The notes under the pieces were generated by a model, which saw only the letters and a program-made list of their open reading frames with translations, did no database searches and was not told where the DNA came from. Positions 44,846-55,727 of a stretch of DNA of 64,000 bases are shown piece by piece. Made by a program: the position numbers and the translations under genes. The number at the start of each line of letters is the position of its first letter. Position 1 is the stretch's first letter. The stretch is from Ramlibacter sp. (lineage in GTDB: Bacteria > Pseudomonadota > Gammaproteobacteria > Burkholderiales > Burkholderiaceae_C), in NCBI GenBank assembly GCA_013815685.1, contig JACDFR010000002.1, forward strand, positions 123,010-187,009, given 5' to 3'.

Positions 44846-46062
44846 AGAACACGGCCGTCATGCTGACCAAGGATCGGCAGGTTGACCGTCGGATCCTGCT
44901 GCAAGCCGACAGCCTGCAGGCAGCGGGCTGGCAGGTGACGATCATCGCGATGCCGCAGGACGCCGGTGCGCGGGAGCACGATCCACGCGTGGTGCGGCTG
45001 CACCCGCAGCAGGCGCCGTCCGCGCAGCGCGAGCGATTGGTGCTGAACCTGTACCGCGCAGTCGGCCGCCACGTTGTCGCGGACGGTCCCGTAATGCGGG
45101 CGCTGCGGGCCTTCGCGTGGCGCTACGTGGTGAACCAGGAGACCCTGTTCCTCAAGCTGTTCGAGCCGGCGATCGCCCAGCATCCGGCCGACGTCTATGT
45201 CGCGCATGACCTGCCCCTGCTGCCCGTCGCGCTGCACGGCCGGCGGCTGCACGGTGCCAAGGTGGTCTACGACAGCCATGAGCTATTCACCGAACAGGAG
45301 TTCTCGGCCAGCGAGAAGCGAATGTGGCGTGCCATCGAGGAGAGGGCAATCCGGCAGTGCGACGCGGTGATGACCGTTAACGCCTCGGTCGCGCATGAGC
45401 TGACGACGCGGTACGGCCTTGCCCATGTCCACGTGGTTTACAACGCGGAGCGACCCCGACCGTCCGGGCTGCGTACCAGGCGTTTTCACGAGCGGTTGGG
45501 CCTCGAAGCGGATGACTTGGTGTTGCTGATGCAGGGCGGGCTGACTGTCGGTCGCAATCTGGAGCAGCTCGTGGCGGCATTCACTCAGGTGCGCAATCCC
45601 CAGGTTCACCTGGTTGTCCTGGGCGATGGGATGCTCACCGGCGTCTTGCAGCAGCGCGTCCGGGCCGATGGCACCGGTGCCCGCGTCCACCTGCTACCTG
45701 CGGTGCCCCAGGACGAGCTGCTGGCCTGGACCGAAGCGGCCGATGCAGGCGTAATTCCTTACTTGGCCACCTGCCTGAACAATTACTACTCCACGCCCAA
45801 CAAGCTGTTCGAGTTCATAGCCGCTGGTGTGCCGATCTTGGGCTCGGATTTGCCTGAAATCCGCCGCATCATAGAAGGCAATGGAATCGGCCGGGTGGCC
45901 GATCTGGGTGACGAGGCCCGCATTGCTGCCGCCATCGATGCCTTCTTCGCTGACTTCCAGGCGCTGGCATCCTGGAAGTCAGCGGTGCTGGCCACCCGCG
46001 AAACGGTTAATTGGCAGACTGAAGGCCGCAAGGTGGTTAAGGTGTTCGAGGGGCTGCGGTGA
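44842..46062 (+). CDS. glycosyltransferase (GT4-like), paralogue of the previous gene
   Basis: 406 residues. KNTAVMLTKDRQVDRRILLQA at the start, DVYVAHDLPLLPVAL, KVVYDSHELFTEQE, LLMQGGLTVGRNLEQLVAAF and NNYYSTPNKLFEFIAAGVPI. These align in order with the preceding protein, so both belong to one subfamily that probably uses related donors. Overlaps the next gene by four bases. Confidence 0.87.
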   Translation: MKNTAVMLTKDRQVDRRILLQADSLQAAGWQVTIIAMPQDAGAREHDPRVVRLHPQQAPSAQRERLVLNLYRAVGRHVVADGPVMRALRAFAWRYVVNQETLFLKLFEPAIAQHPADVYVAHDLPLLPVALHGRRLHGAKVVYDSHELFTEQEFSASEKRMWRAIEERAIRQCDAVMTVNASVAHELTTRYGLAHVHVVYNAERPRPSGLRTRRFHERLGLEADDLVLLMQGGLTVGRNLEQLVAAFTQVRNPQVHLVVLGDGMLTGVLQQRVRADGTGARVHLLPAVPQDELLAWTEAADAGVIPYLATCLNNYYSTPNKLFEFIAAGVPILGSDLPEIRRIIEGNGIGRVADLGDEARIAAAIDAFFADFQALASWKSAVLATRETVNWQTEGRKVVKVFEGLR

Positions 46063-47294
46063 GGCTCTTGGTGGTCTATCCCTACTTTGTCGATCAGAGT
46101 GCAGCCGGGCACTCCCTGATGTTCGAAACCCTGTGCGGCATGGCGCGCATGGGCCACGAGGTCACCGTGGTGAGCGGAGAGAGCGGCTACATGCAGGGCC
46201 AGCCGGTCAGCGCCAAGCCCTGGTACCGCCGTATCGTGTACACCGAGCAGATGGGGCCGATTCGTGTCCTGCGCACGCTCAGTTACACCGGTCATCAAAA
46301 GGGCATGATCTCCAGACTCCTTAGCTACGCCTTGCTGTCTGCGCTAAGCCCGGTGGCCGTGCTCATGGCGCGCAAGGCAGACTTGGCGCTGCTCTCGCCA
46401 CCACCGCTGTACCCGATCTTCACGTCCCTGCTGGCTTGTTGGCTACGCCGCATACCCGCCGTCACCGAAGTCCGGGATCTCTGGCCGGGCTCGATCGTCC
46501 AGATGGGGCTGATGAACAACCCCTGGCTGGTGCGCGTGACCAGCTGGATGGAGAGGGTGGTCTACGACCAATCACACCAGATCATCGCGTTGACACAGGG
46601 CATCGCCGCCGATATCGTCAGCCGAGGCTGGCCTGCCCGGAAGGTGCACATCTTGCCGTGTGCCGTGGACACCGGGCGGCTGGCCCCCGACCGGGAGGCC
46701 GGCGAGGCCGTGCGTTCTGCTCACGGCTGGGCGGGCAAGTTCGTGCTGATGTATTTCGGGGCTGTGGGCGAGGCGAATAACCTCCCGGTGATCCTGCGCA
46801 CCGCTCAGCGTCTTAAAAGCAGGCCCGACATCGTGCTGGCTGTGGTTGGCGATGGCTTCCGCCGAAAATGGCTGGTAGAACAGGTGATGCTGCACCAACT
46901 GGGCAACCTGAAGGTTCTGCCGGCTGTACCGAAGGCGCAGGCAGCGGCTTACCTTAACGCCGCCGACGCATGCGTCGTGACGCTGCAGGACATCCCCGTC
47001 TTCGCCGGTGCCATTCCCACCAAGTTGATTGAGTACATGGCGTGCGGCCGCCCCGTGCTGTGCGGAGTCAAGGGTGAGGCCCGGCGCATCGTCGAGGAGG
47101 CGGGCGGCGGCTTCTACTTCGATCCGGATGACGATGCGCAACTCGCCATGCTCACGTGCGAACTCCTGGAAGCACCCGCAAAGGCCTTGCAATTGGGCCA
47201 GCAAGGGCGCCGGTATGTGCAGACCAACTTCGACAGTGCCGTTCGGCAAGGCCGCATGGCCGCCCTGCTGGAAGAGGTTTTACGGCACGCGTGA
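46059..47294 (+). CDS. glycosyltransferase family 4, WbuB-like
   Basis: 411 residues from GTG 46059. RLLVVYPYFVDQSAAGHSL, VTVVSGESGYM, then LALLSPPPLYPIFTSLLACW and AVTEVRDLWPGSIVQMGLM are typical of the WbuB group, several members of which transfer N-acetyl-fucosamine or related sugars. Donor half: KFVLMYFGAVGEANNLPVIL and IPTKLIEYMACGRPVLCG. It sits next to the initiating transferase, so it may add the second sugar; that is inference. Confidence 0.88.
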   Translation: MRLLVVYPYFVDQSAAGHSLMFETLCGMARMGHEVTVVSGESGYMQGQPVSAKPWYRRIVYTEQMGPIRVLRTLSYTGHQKGMISRLLSYALLSALSPVAVLMARKADLALLSPPPLYPIFTSLLACWLRRIPAVTEVRDLWPGSIVQMGLMNNPWLVRVTSWMERVVYDQSHQIIALTQGIAADIVSRGWPARKVHILPCAVDTGRLAPDREAGEAVRSAHGWAGKFVLMYFGAVGEANNLPVILRTAQRLKSRPDIVLAVVGDGFRRKWLVEQVMLHQLGNLKVLPAVPKAQAAAYLNAADACVVTLQDIPVFAGAIPTKLIEYMACGRPVLCGVKGEARRIVEEAGGGFYFDPDDDAQLAMLTCELLEAPAKALQLGQQGRRYVQTNFDSAVRQGRMAALLEEVLRHA

Positions 47295-47322
47295 GAAAAT
47301 CCGCGAAAAGGCGGTTCAGGGC

Positions 47323-49367
<2,045 letters not shown>

Positions 49368-49462
49368 ATGGCCCCCACGCTGGTCACTTCGTATACTGCG
49401 CTGTCCCCCGAGCGGGCCTTCGCGTATTGGGGCGGCCCGGCGGCGCTCGAGCCGAGTCTGGT

Positions 49463-50155
49463 GTGAGGCTCCTGCTCGTCGAAGACGACGTCATGGTCGC
49501 CAGCGGCATCAAGCTGGGGCTCACCCATGCCGGCTACGCCGTCGATTGGGTGGGCAGCGGCGAGCGCGCCGAGGAAGTGCTCAGGGGAGAGTTGTTCGAC
49601 GCGGCCATCATCGATATCGGCTTGCCGCATATGGACGGCCTGGACCTGACCAGGCGATTGCGCCGCCCTGAAATGGCCAGCCACGCCATGCCGGTGCTGA
49701 TCCTGACGGCGCGCGACGCCCTGCACGACCGCGTCCAGGGGCTGGATCTGGGTGCCGACGATTACATGATCAAGCCGTTCGAGTTGCCCGAGCTGCTGGC
49801 GCGCCTGCGCGCGCTGCTTCGCCGCTCGCAGGCGGCCACCAGCGCGGTGCTGAGTTTCGGGCCGATCGAGCTGGACACCGCGAACCGCAGGGCCACTGCC
49901 CGGACCCTCGGCCAGTCCACGGTGATCGAGCTGGGGCCGCGGGAATGGACGGTGCTCGAGTACCTGCTGATCAACGCCCCCAAGCCCGCCAGCAAGGACA
50001 AGCTGCTGCAGGCCCTGACCGGCTGGGACAAGGAGATCACGCCCAACGCGGTCGAGGTCTATATCTCGCGGCTGCGCGGCAAGCTGGAGCCGCATGGGGT
50101 GGGGTTGCGGTCCATCCGCGGATTCGGCTACCGGCTCGAACTGAGCGAGCCCTGA
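49463..50155 (+). CDS. OmpR-family response regulator (TctD/QseB-like)
   Basis: 230 residues from GTG 49463. Receiver domain 1-115 with acidic pocket Glu7/Asp8/Asp9, phospho-acceptor Asp51 and Lys in DDYMIKPFELPEL; DNA-binding winged helix 130-225 ending RLRGKLEPHGVGLRSIRGFGYRLE. Paired with the histidine kinase starting 5 bases later. By family it may regulate tricarboxylate uptake (TctD) or a QseB-like regulon; no target is adjacent, so function is open. Confidence 0.92.
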   Translation: MRLLLVEDDVMVASGIKLGLTHAGYAVDWVGSGERAEEVLRGELFDAAIIDIGLPHMDGLDLTRRLRRPEMASHAMPVLILTARDALHDRVQGLDLGADDYMIKPFELPELLARLRALLRRSQAATSAVLSFGPIELDTANRRATARTLGQSTVIELGPREWTVLEYLLINAPKPASKDKLLQALTGWDKEITPNAVEVYISRLRGKLEPHGVGLRSIRGFGYRLELSEP

Positions 50156-50159
50156 GCCC

Positions 50160-51617
50160 GTGAACTTCTGGCCGCTGGGCGCGTCCCCCCCGCCGGAGAA
50201 TGGCGGCGCGCCGTCCGCCGCAAGCGTGGGAGGCAACGTGCTTTCCGGCTTGCGCCGGCGCTTGCTGGTGATGTTGATCGCGCCGCTGGTCCTGCTGGCC
50301 CTGCTCAACGCCTGGTTCGACTACCGCTCCGCCGACAACGTGGCCTTGCAGCAGGACCAGCGGCTGCTGGCGATGGTGCCGCTGCTGGCCGACTCGATCA
50401 TCGGCGAGGGCTTGCGCAAGACCGATCCCCCAATCCTGCTGCTGGCGCCCGCGCTCGAGCAATTCCTGAACAACCCGCCGGACATGGGGAGTTTTGCCGT
50501 CGCCGACCCGGACGGCAAGGTCTTGCGGGGACAGGCGTGGCTGGGCGGGCTGCCGCCCGCGACCGCGGAACCCGAGTTCCACAGCGAGGAAAACGGCGGC
50601 GTCACCTGGCGCATCGTGCGCCAGCGCCAGCAGACGGTGCTGGGGGAAGTGGTGGTCGCCCTGGCGGACGGGTCGGACCCACGCCAGCAATGGGCGCGGT
50701 CGATCCTGTTCAAGGTGCTGCTGCCGAACCTGGTGCTGGTCACCGCGGCCGCTTTCGCGGTGCGTTGGGCGGTCGAGCGTGCGCTCAAGCCGCTGCTCGA
50801 CCTGCGCGAGGCGGTGGAGCGCCGCTCGCCGCGCGACCTGAGCTCCATCGATGAACGGGCCTCGCCCGAAGAGGTCAGGCCCCTGGTCATTTCCCTGAAT
50901 CGGCTGCTCGGGCTGGTCAATGCGCAGGCCGAAAGCCAGCGCCGGTTCATCACCGACGCCGCCCACCAGTTGCGAACGCCGCTGGCGGGCCTGCAAGCCC
51001 AGGTGGAGGCCTGGGCCCAGGCGGCCAACGCCGCGAGCCCCGGCGACGGCACGGTGCGGCTGCGCACCGAGCAGGTCAACAAGCTGCGCAGCGCCACCCG
51101 CCGGACGTCGCAGCTGGCCAATCAGCTGCTGGCGCTGTCCCGGGCCGATTCGCGCACCATACAGTCACAGCCCGTGCAACGGGTCGACCTGAAAGCGCTG
51201 TGCGAAGCCATCCTGGAAACTCACCTGGATGCGTCCACGGCCAAGCACATCGACCTGGGCCTGGACGCCCAGCCGGTGAAGGTCATGGGCCATGAATGGC
51301 TGCTGCGGGAACTCCTGGGCAACCTCGTGGACAACGCCGTCAAGTACACGCCAGATGGCGGCACCGTCACCATCCGGTGCGGCCGGCGCCGCGAAGGATC
51401 TTTCCTGGAGGTGGAAGACGACGGGCCGGGTGTGGCGCCAACCGAGCGGCAGCGCGTGCTGGAGCGGTTCTATCGTGTGCAGGGCACCCAGGGCGAGGGC
51501 AACGGCCTGGGGCTGGCGATCGCCGACGAAATCGCAAGCGTTCATCGCAGCCAGCTGGAGCTGCAGCCGGGCGCGATGGGCCGCGGCCTGAAGGTATCGC
51601 TGCTGCTCGCGGGGTAA
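50160..51617 (+). CDS. sensor histidine kinase (TctE/QseC-like)
   Basis: 485 residues from GTG 50160. First membrane helix about residues 37-53 (LLVMLIAPLVLLALLNAW), a 2CSK_N-type periplasmic domain to about 175, second helix about 180-200, HAMP, then the H-box DAAHQLRTPLAG, N-box LLGNLVDNAVKYTP, and G-boxes DDGPGV and GNGLGLAIA. Complete and probably active. Partner of the preceding response regulator. Confidence 0.92.
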   Translation: MNFWPLGASPPPENGGAPSAASVGGNVLSGLRRRLLVMLIAPLVLLALLNAWFDYRSADNVALQQDQRLLAMVPLLADSIIGEGLRKTDPPILLLAPALEQFLNNPPDMGSFAVADPDGKVLRGQAWLGGLPPATAEPEFHSEENGGVTWRIVRQRQQTVLGEVVVALADGSDPRQQWARSILFKVLLPNLVLVTAAAFAVRWAVERALKPLLDLREAVERRSPRDLSSIDERASPEEVRPLVISLNRLLGLVNAQAESQRRFITDAAHQLRTPLAGLQAQVEAWAQAANAASPGDGTVRLRTEQVNKLRSATRRTSQLANQLLALSRADSRTIQSQPVQRVDLKALCEAILETHLDASTAKHIDLGLDAQPVKVMGHEWLLRELLGNLVDNAVKYTPDGGTVTIRCGRRREGSFLEVEDDGPGVAPTERQRVLERFYRVQGTQGEGNGLGLAIADEIASVHRSQLELQPGAMGRGLKVSLLLAG

Positions 51618-51685
51618 GCACGCACTTGAGGCGCAGGCCGCGCGCGCCGGAAGGCGGTTGGCGAAAACCCTGGGGCGGGGTGTGC

Positions 51686-51691
51686 GAGAAT
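51686..51691 (+). promoter_or_regulatory. candidate -10 element for slmA
   Basis: GAGAAT in GTGCGAGAATCA lies 26 bases before the slmA ATG. No clear -35. The same GCGAGAAT context appears before argE. Confidence 0.28.
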
Positions 51692-51716
51692 CAAATCAAC
51701 ACATCTCTTTCACTCT

Positions 51717-52370
51717 ATGCCAGACGCCGACGCAGACGCCGAATTCACCAGCCCCGCCTCCACTGCAGTCCAGGAACCCGTGGCGCCGGTGCGCAAGCGC
51801 CCCAAGCCCGGCGAGCGGCGGGTGCAGATCCTGCAGGCGCTGGCCACGATGCTTGAACAGCCGGGCGCCGAGCGGATCACGACCGCCGCGCTCGCGGCCC
51901 GGCTGGAGGTGAGCGAGGCGGCCCTGTACCGCCACTTCGCCAGCAAGGCGCAGATGTTCGAGGGGCTGATCGAATTCATCGAGCAAAGCGTTTTTTCCCT
52001 GGTCAACCAGATCGGCGAGCGCGAGCCCGCGGGCAATACCCAGGCGGCCAAGACCGTCGCGATGCTCCTGCAGTTCGCCGAGAAGAACCCCGGCATGACC
52101 CGCGTGATGGTGGGCGACGCCTTGGTTTTCGAGAACGAGCGACTGCAACAGCGCATGAACCAGTTCTTCGACAAGATCGAATCCACCATCAAGCAAAGCC
52201 TGCGCACGGGCCGGGACGGCGATGGCTCGGCCACGCCGAGCCTGGACGCCCAGGTGCGCGCCTCCATGCTCACGGCGTTCGTGGTGGGGCGGCTGCAGCG
52301 CTTTGCCCGTTCCGGCTTCAAGCGCGTCCCCTCCGAGCACCTGGAAGCCAGCCTGGCGCGCATGCTCTAG
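51717..52370 (+). CDS. slmA: nucleoid occlusion factor SlmA
   Basis: TetR-fold DNA-binding protein that blocks FtsZ ring assembly over the chromosome. 217 residues. RRVQILQALATMLEQPGAER, then VSEAALYRHFASKAQMFEGL and the following IEFIEQSVFSLVNQI are near-signature for SlmA, and C-terminal RFARSGFKR is typical. The N-terminal 25 residues are extended relative to enterobacterial SlmA, as is common in betaproteobacteria. Follows the two-component pair and precedes a PdeM-like gene. Confidence 0.9.
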   Translation: MPDADADAEFTSPASTAVQEPVAPVRKRPKPGERRVQILQALATMLEQPGAERITTAALAARLEVSEAALYRHFASKAQMFEGLIEFIEQSVFSLVNQIGEREPAGNTQAAKTVAMLLQFAEKNPGMTRVMVGDALVFENERLQQRMNQFFDKIESTIKQSLRTGRDGDGSATPSLDAQVRASMLTAFVVGRLQRFARSGFKRVPSEHLEASLARML

Positions 52371-52415
52371 CTGTTTTATTCCTTGCCCCTCTGGGGGAGG
52401 ATCAGGGTGGGGCAT

Positions 52416-53102
52416 ATGCTGAGAATTCGCGTCGCCGGTGCCGATGTCGTCCTGCACCCCAGCGGAGCGGCCTTGCTCTCGGCCGAACAATCCCTGCTGG
52501 TTGCTGATGCCCACTTCGGCAAGGCCGTGAGCTTTCGCCAGCTCGGCGTGCCCGTGCCCAGCGGCACTACCACCGAAACCCTGGACGCGCTTTCCGCGGC
52601 GGTGGCGGACACCAAGGCCCGGCGGATCATCTTCCTGGGCGACTTCCTGCATTCGCGCCGTTCGCATGCCGCAGGCACGATGGGCGCCTTGGCGGCCTGG
52701 CGGGCGCAACACGCGGCGCTTGAACTGACGCTGGTGCGCGGCAACCACGACGATCGCGCCGGCGATCCGCCCGCCAGCCTGGACATCACCGTGGTTGACG
52801 AGCCGCTGCCTCTGGGGCCGTTCGCGCTGTGCCACTACCCGCGCCCTTCGGATCAGGGCTATGTGCTGGCGGGCCACTGGCATCCGTGTATCAGCGTCGG
52901 TGGCCGGGCCTTCGAGCGCCTGCGCCTGCCGTGCTTCTGGTTCGGTGACGACACCGGTGCCTTGCCTGCCAACGCGGTGGGCGTGTTGCCGGCGTTCGGC
53001 AGCTTCACCGGCATGCACCGGATCGAGCCGCGCGCGGGCGACCGGATATTCCCGGTGGCGGGGGATGTGGTGCGGGCGATACCGGCGTTGCCGGTGGCCT
53101 GA
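52416..53102 (+). CDS. metallophosphoesterase, ligase-associated endonuclease PdeM-like
   Basis: 228 residues from ATG 52416 (the reading from 52383 has no SD). Calcineurin-type metal motifs in order: VADAHFG, FLGDFLHSR, VRGNHDD, ALCHYP and AGHWHPC. This matches the PdeM family, often linked to LigD-like or Lhr-like helicase genes in other genomes; no such partner is in this window. Convergent with the Ldh-family gene, 8 bases apart. Confidence 0.85.
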   Translation: MLRIRVAGADVVLHPSGAALLSAEQSLLVADAHFGKAVSFRQLGVPVPSGTTTETLDALSAAVADTKARRIIFLGDFLHSRRSHAAGTMGALAAWRAQHAALELTLVRGNHDDRAGDPPASLDITVVDEPLPLGPFALCHYPRPSDQGYVLAGHWHPCISVGGRAFERLRLPCFWFGDDTGALPANAVGVLPAFGSFTGMHRIEPRAGDRIFPVAGDVVRAIPALPVA

Positions 53103-53110
53103 GACCGCCG

Positions 53111-54166
53111 TCAGCCCGAGTGGCCGACCTTGCTTCCAGCGGCGCTGATCTCCGCCCAGGTCTGGTCGTCGATCGCGATGCCCTCGCGCTCCCGTCTGGC
53201 CCGCGTCTCACGCTCCGGCTCGCCCGCGATGCGCACACCGCCGCTGCCCGGTGCGCCCGGCCCCTGCTTGAGCCACTCGACGAAGGCCAGCGCTTCCCGC
53301 TCGAAGCTTTTTGAAGTCCCGAGCTTTCGCGGGTCGATGAGGATGGTGAGCATGCCGTTCACCACGGCGCGGGCCGCATCGGCGGGCCGGTGCCAGGTGC
53401 CGCCGCCGGTGAGCGCCCCGCCCAGCAGCTCACACGCCACCGCCATGCCATAGCCCTTGTGCTCGCCGAACGTCATCAGCGCGCCGAACAGGCCGTTCGA
53501 CTGCGGCACCACGACGACGCCGGGGTCGGTCGTCGGATGCCCGTTCTCGTCGATGAGCAGGCCGGCTTCCACCGTCTTGCCCTCGTTGTACGCAACCCGC
53601 ATTTTCCCTTGCGCCACACGGCTTGTTGCGAAGTCCAGTACGAAGGGCTCGCGGCCTTCGATGGGCACGCCGATGCAGCAGGGGTTGGTGCCGAATCGGC
53701 CGTCACCGCCGCCCCAGGGTGCCACCACAGGCCGTGACAGCACGTTGACGAAGTGAATGGAAACCAAGTTCTCGGCCACGGCCATTTCCGCCCAGTGCCC
53801 GATGCGGCCAAGGTGGTGCGAGTTGCCCAGGGCCATGATGCAGCTGCCATGCTCCTTGGCCCGCGCGATACCCAGTTTCATCGCCTGTTCGCCGATGGCC
53901 TGGCCATAGCCGCGCTGGCCGTCCAGGGTGAGCATCGTGCCGATATCGAGCACCACCTTCACCGAGGCATTGGGCGTAAGCCCGCCCTCGAGAACGGCGT
54001 CCACATAGCGCGGGATCATGCCCACGCCGTGCGAGTCATGGCCGCTCAGGTTGGCCAGCACCAGGTTGTCGGCGACCAGGCGCGCTTCTTCGGCGCTGCT
54101 GCCCGCCGCTTGCACGATGGCGGCGCAGCGCGTGCGCAGTTGCTGCGCCGTGAAGGACCTCGCCAT
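53111..54166 (-). CDS. Ldh-family NAD(P)-dependent dehydrogenase (malate/lactate/ureidoglycolate type)
   Basis: 351 residues. Family features: SGHDSHGVGMIPRYV near residues 42-56, the catalytic-His loop LGNSHHLGRIGHW, and FGTNPCCIGVPIEG. Members oxidise 2-hydroxy acids such as L-malate, L-lactate or sulfolactate. It is the last gene of the leftward TRAP/dehydratase operon (4 bases after the dehydratase stop), so a sugar-acid-derived hydroxy acid is the likely substrate. Confidence 0.9.
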   Translation of the reverse strand: MARSFTAQQLRTRCAAIVQAAGSSAEEARLVADNLVLANLSGHDSHGVGMIPRYVDAVLEGGLTPNASVKVVLDIGTMLTLDGQRGYGQAIGEQAMKLGIARAKEHGSCIMALGNSHHLGRIGHWAEMAVAENLVSIHFVNVLSRPVVAPWGGGDGRFGTNPCCIGVPIEGREPFVLDFATSRVAQGKMRVAYNEGKTVEAGLLIDENGHPTTDPGVVVVPQSNGLFGALMTFGEHKGYGMAVACELLGGALTGGGTWHRPADAARAVVNGMLTILIDPRKLGTSKSFEREALAFVEWLKQGPGAPGSGGVRIAGEPERETRARREREGIAIDDQTWAEISAAGSKVGHSG

Positions 54167-54170
54167 GGCC

Positions 54171-55685
54171 TTACATTACCGCGCCGACTTGCCAGGGCAC
54201 GAACTCGTTCTGCCCGTAGCCATGCTTCTCGCTCTTGGACTGCTCGCCGGAGGCCGTGGCCAGCACCAGCTCGAAGATGCGCTGGCCCATCTCCTGGATC
54301 GACGCCTTGCCGTCGATGATCTCTCCGCAGTTGATGTCCATATCTTCTTCCTGCCGCTGCCATAGCGCGGAGTTGGTGGCGAGCTTGAGCGACGGGGAGG
54401 GGGCGCAGCCGTAGGCCGAGCCGCGGCCGGTGGTGAAGCAGATCATGTTGGCGCCGCCGGCGACCTGGCCGGTGGCACTCACGGGGTCGTAGCCGGGCGT
54501 GTCCATGTAGACGAAGCCGTGGTCCTTCACCGGCTCGGCGTATTCGTAGACGGCCTGCAGGTTGGTGGTGCCACCCTTGGCGACCGCGCCCAGCGACTTT
54601 TCGAGGATGGTCGTCAGCCCGCCGGCCTTGTTGCCCGGCGACGGGTTGTTGTTCATTTCGCCCTCGTTGACTTCGGTGTAGTGCTCCCACCACTTGATCC
54701 GCTCGATCAGCTTCTCGCCGACCTCGCGTTTGACGGCACGGCGGGTCAGCAGGTGCTCGGCGCCGTAGATTTCCGGCGTCTCCGAGAGGATGGCGGTGCC
54801 GCCATGGGCCACCAGCAGGTCGACCGCGGCGCCCAGCGCCGGATTGGCGCTGATGCCCGAATAGCCGTCCGAGCCGCCGCATTGCAGCCCGATGGTAATG
54901 TGGGCCACGCTGCAGGGCTCGCGCTTGACGGCGTCGGCCCGCGGCAGCATCTCCTTGATCAGGCCGACCCCTTTTTCAACCGTCTTGCGGGTGCCCCCGG
55001 TATCCTGGATGTTGAAGACCTTGAGCGTGTCGCCCTCGCGCAGGCTGCTGTGGGCCAGCCAGGCGTTGATCTGGTTGGCCTCGCAGCCCAGGCCGACGAC
55101 CAGCACGCCCCAGAAGTTGGCGTGTGTGGCATAGCCCGCGAGCGTGCGCTCCAGGATCTGCATCCCAAAGCCTTCCGTGTCCATGCCGCAGCCAGTGCCG
55201 TGCGTCAGCGCGACCACGCCGTCGATGTTCGGATAGCCGGACAGCGCTTGCGGATTGTTCTGGCGCGAGAAATGATCGGCGATGGCGCGGGCGGCGGTGG
55301 CCGAGCAGTTCACACTGGACAGGATACCGATGTAGTTGCGAGTGGCCACGCGCCCATCGGCCCGCCGGATGCCCATGAAGGTGGCTTCCCGGCGCGGCGG
55401 CTGGGGCCTGGCGTCCGCCCCGTAGGCATAGTCGCGCTCGAAGTCGCCCATGACCAGGTTGTGGGTGTGCACATGCTCGCCCGCGGCGATCGGCTTGCTG
55501 GCGAATCCGATGATCTGGTTGTAGCGCCGCACCGGCTCGCCCGCCGCGATGGCGCGCGTGGCGACCTTGTGGCCCGGCGGAATCAGGCCCCTGATGACCA
55601 CGTTTTCAGCCTGCGTGCCGCCAACCAGCTGGGATCGGGCGATCAGGACGTCGTCCTGGGGATGGAGTCGAATGAAGGGAGTCAT
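54171..55685 (-). CDS. UxaA-family (altronate/galactarate) sugar-acid dehydratase
   Basis: 504 residues with the two-part UxaA layout: N-terminal SAF domain (about 1-95, VLIARSQLVGGTQ to HNLVMGDF) and a main domain with YIGILSSVNCSATAARAI, HGTGCGMD, GLGCEANQ and LQCGGSDGYSG, whose Cys/His residues likely bind Fe or Mn. It removes water from a sugar acid to give a 2-keto-3-deoxy acid. Substrate may be altronate, galactarate or a related acid; TRAP uptake, SDR and FAH neighbours suggest a non-phosphorylative pathway. Confidence 0.9.
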   Translation of the reverse strand: MTPFIRLHPQDDVLIARSQLVGGTQAENVVIRGLIPPGHKVATRAIAAGEPVRRYNQIIGFASKPIAAGEHVHTHNLVMGDFERDYAYGADARPQPPRREATFMGIRRADGRVATRNYIGILSSVNCSATAARAIADHFSRQNNPQALSGYPNIDGVVALTHGTGCGMDTEGFGMQILERTLAGYATHANFWGVLVVGLGCEANQINAWLAHSSLREGDTLKVFNIQDTGGTRKTVEKGVGLIKEMLPRADAVKREPCSVAHITIGLQCGGSDGYSGISANPALGAAVDLLVAHGGTAILSETPEIYGAEHLLTRRAVKREVGEKLIERIKWWEHYTEVNEGEMNNNPSPGNKAGGLTTILEKSLGAVAKGGTTNLQAVYEYAEPVKDHGFVYMDTPGYDPVSATGQVAGGANMICFTTGRGSAYGCAPSPSLKLATNSALWQRQEEDMDINCGEIIDGKASIQEMGQRIFELVLATASGEQSKSEKHGYGQNEFVPWQVGAVM

Positions 55686-55727
55686 CGTTAATCAGTTGGG
55701 GACAGCGCTGAATATCTGTACCGCAAG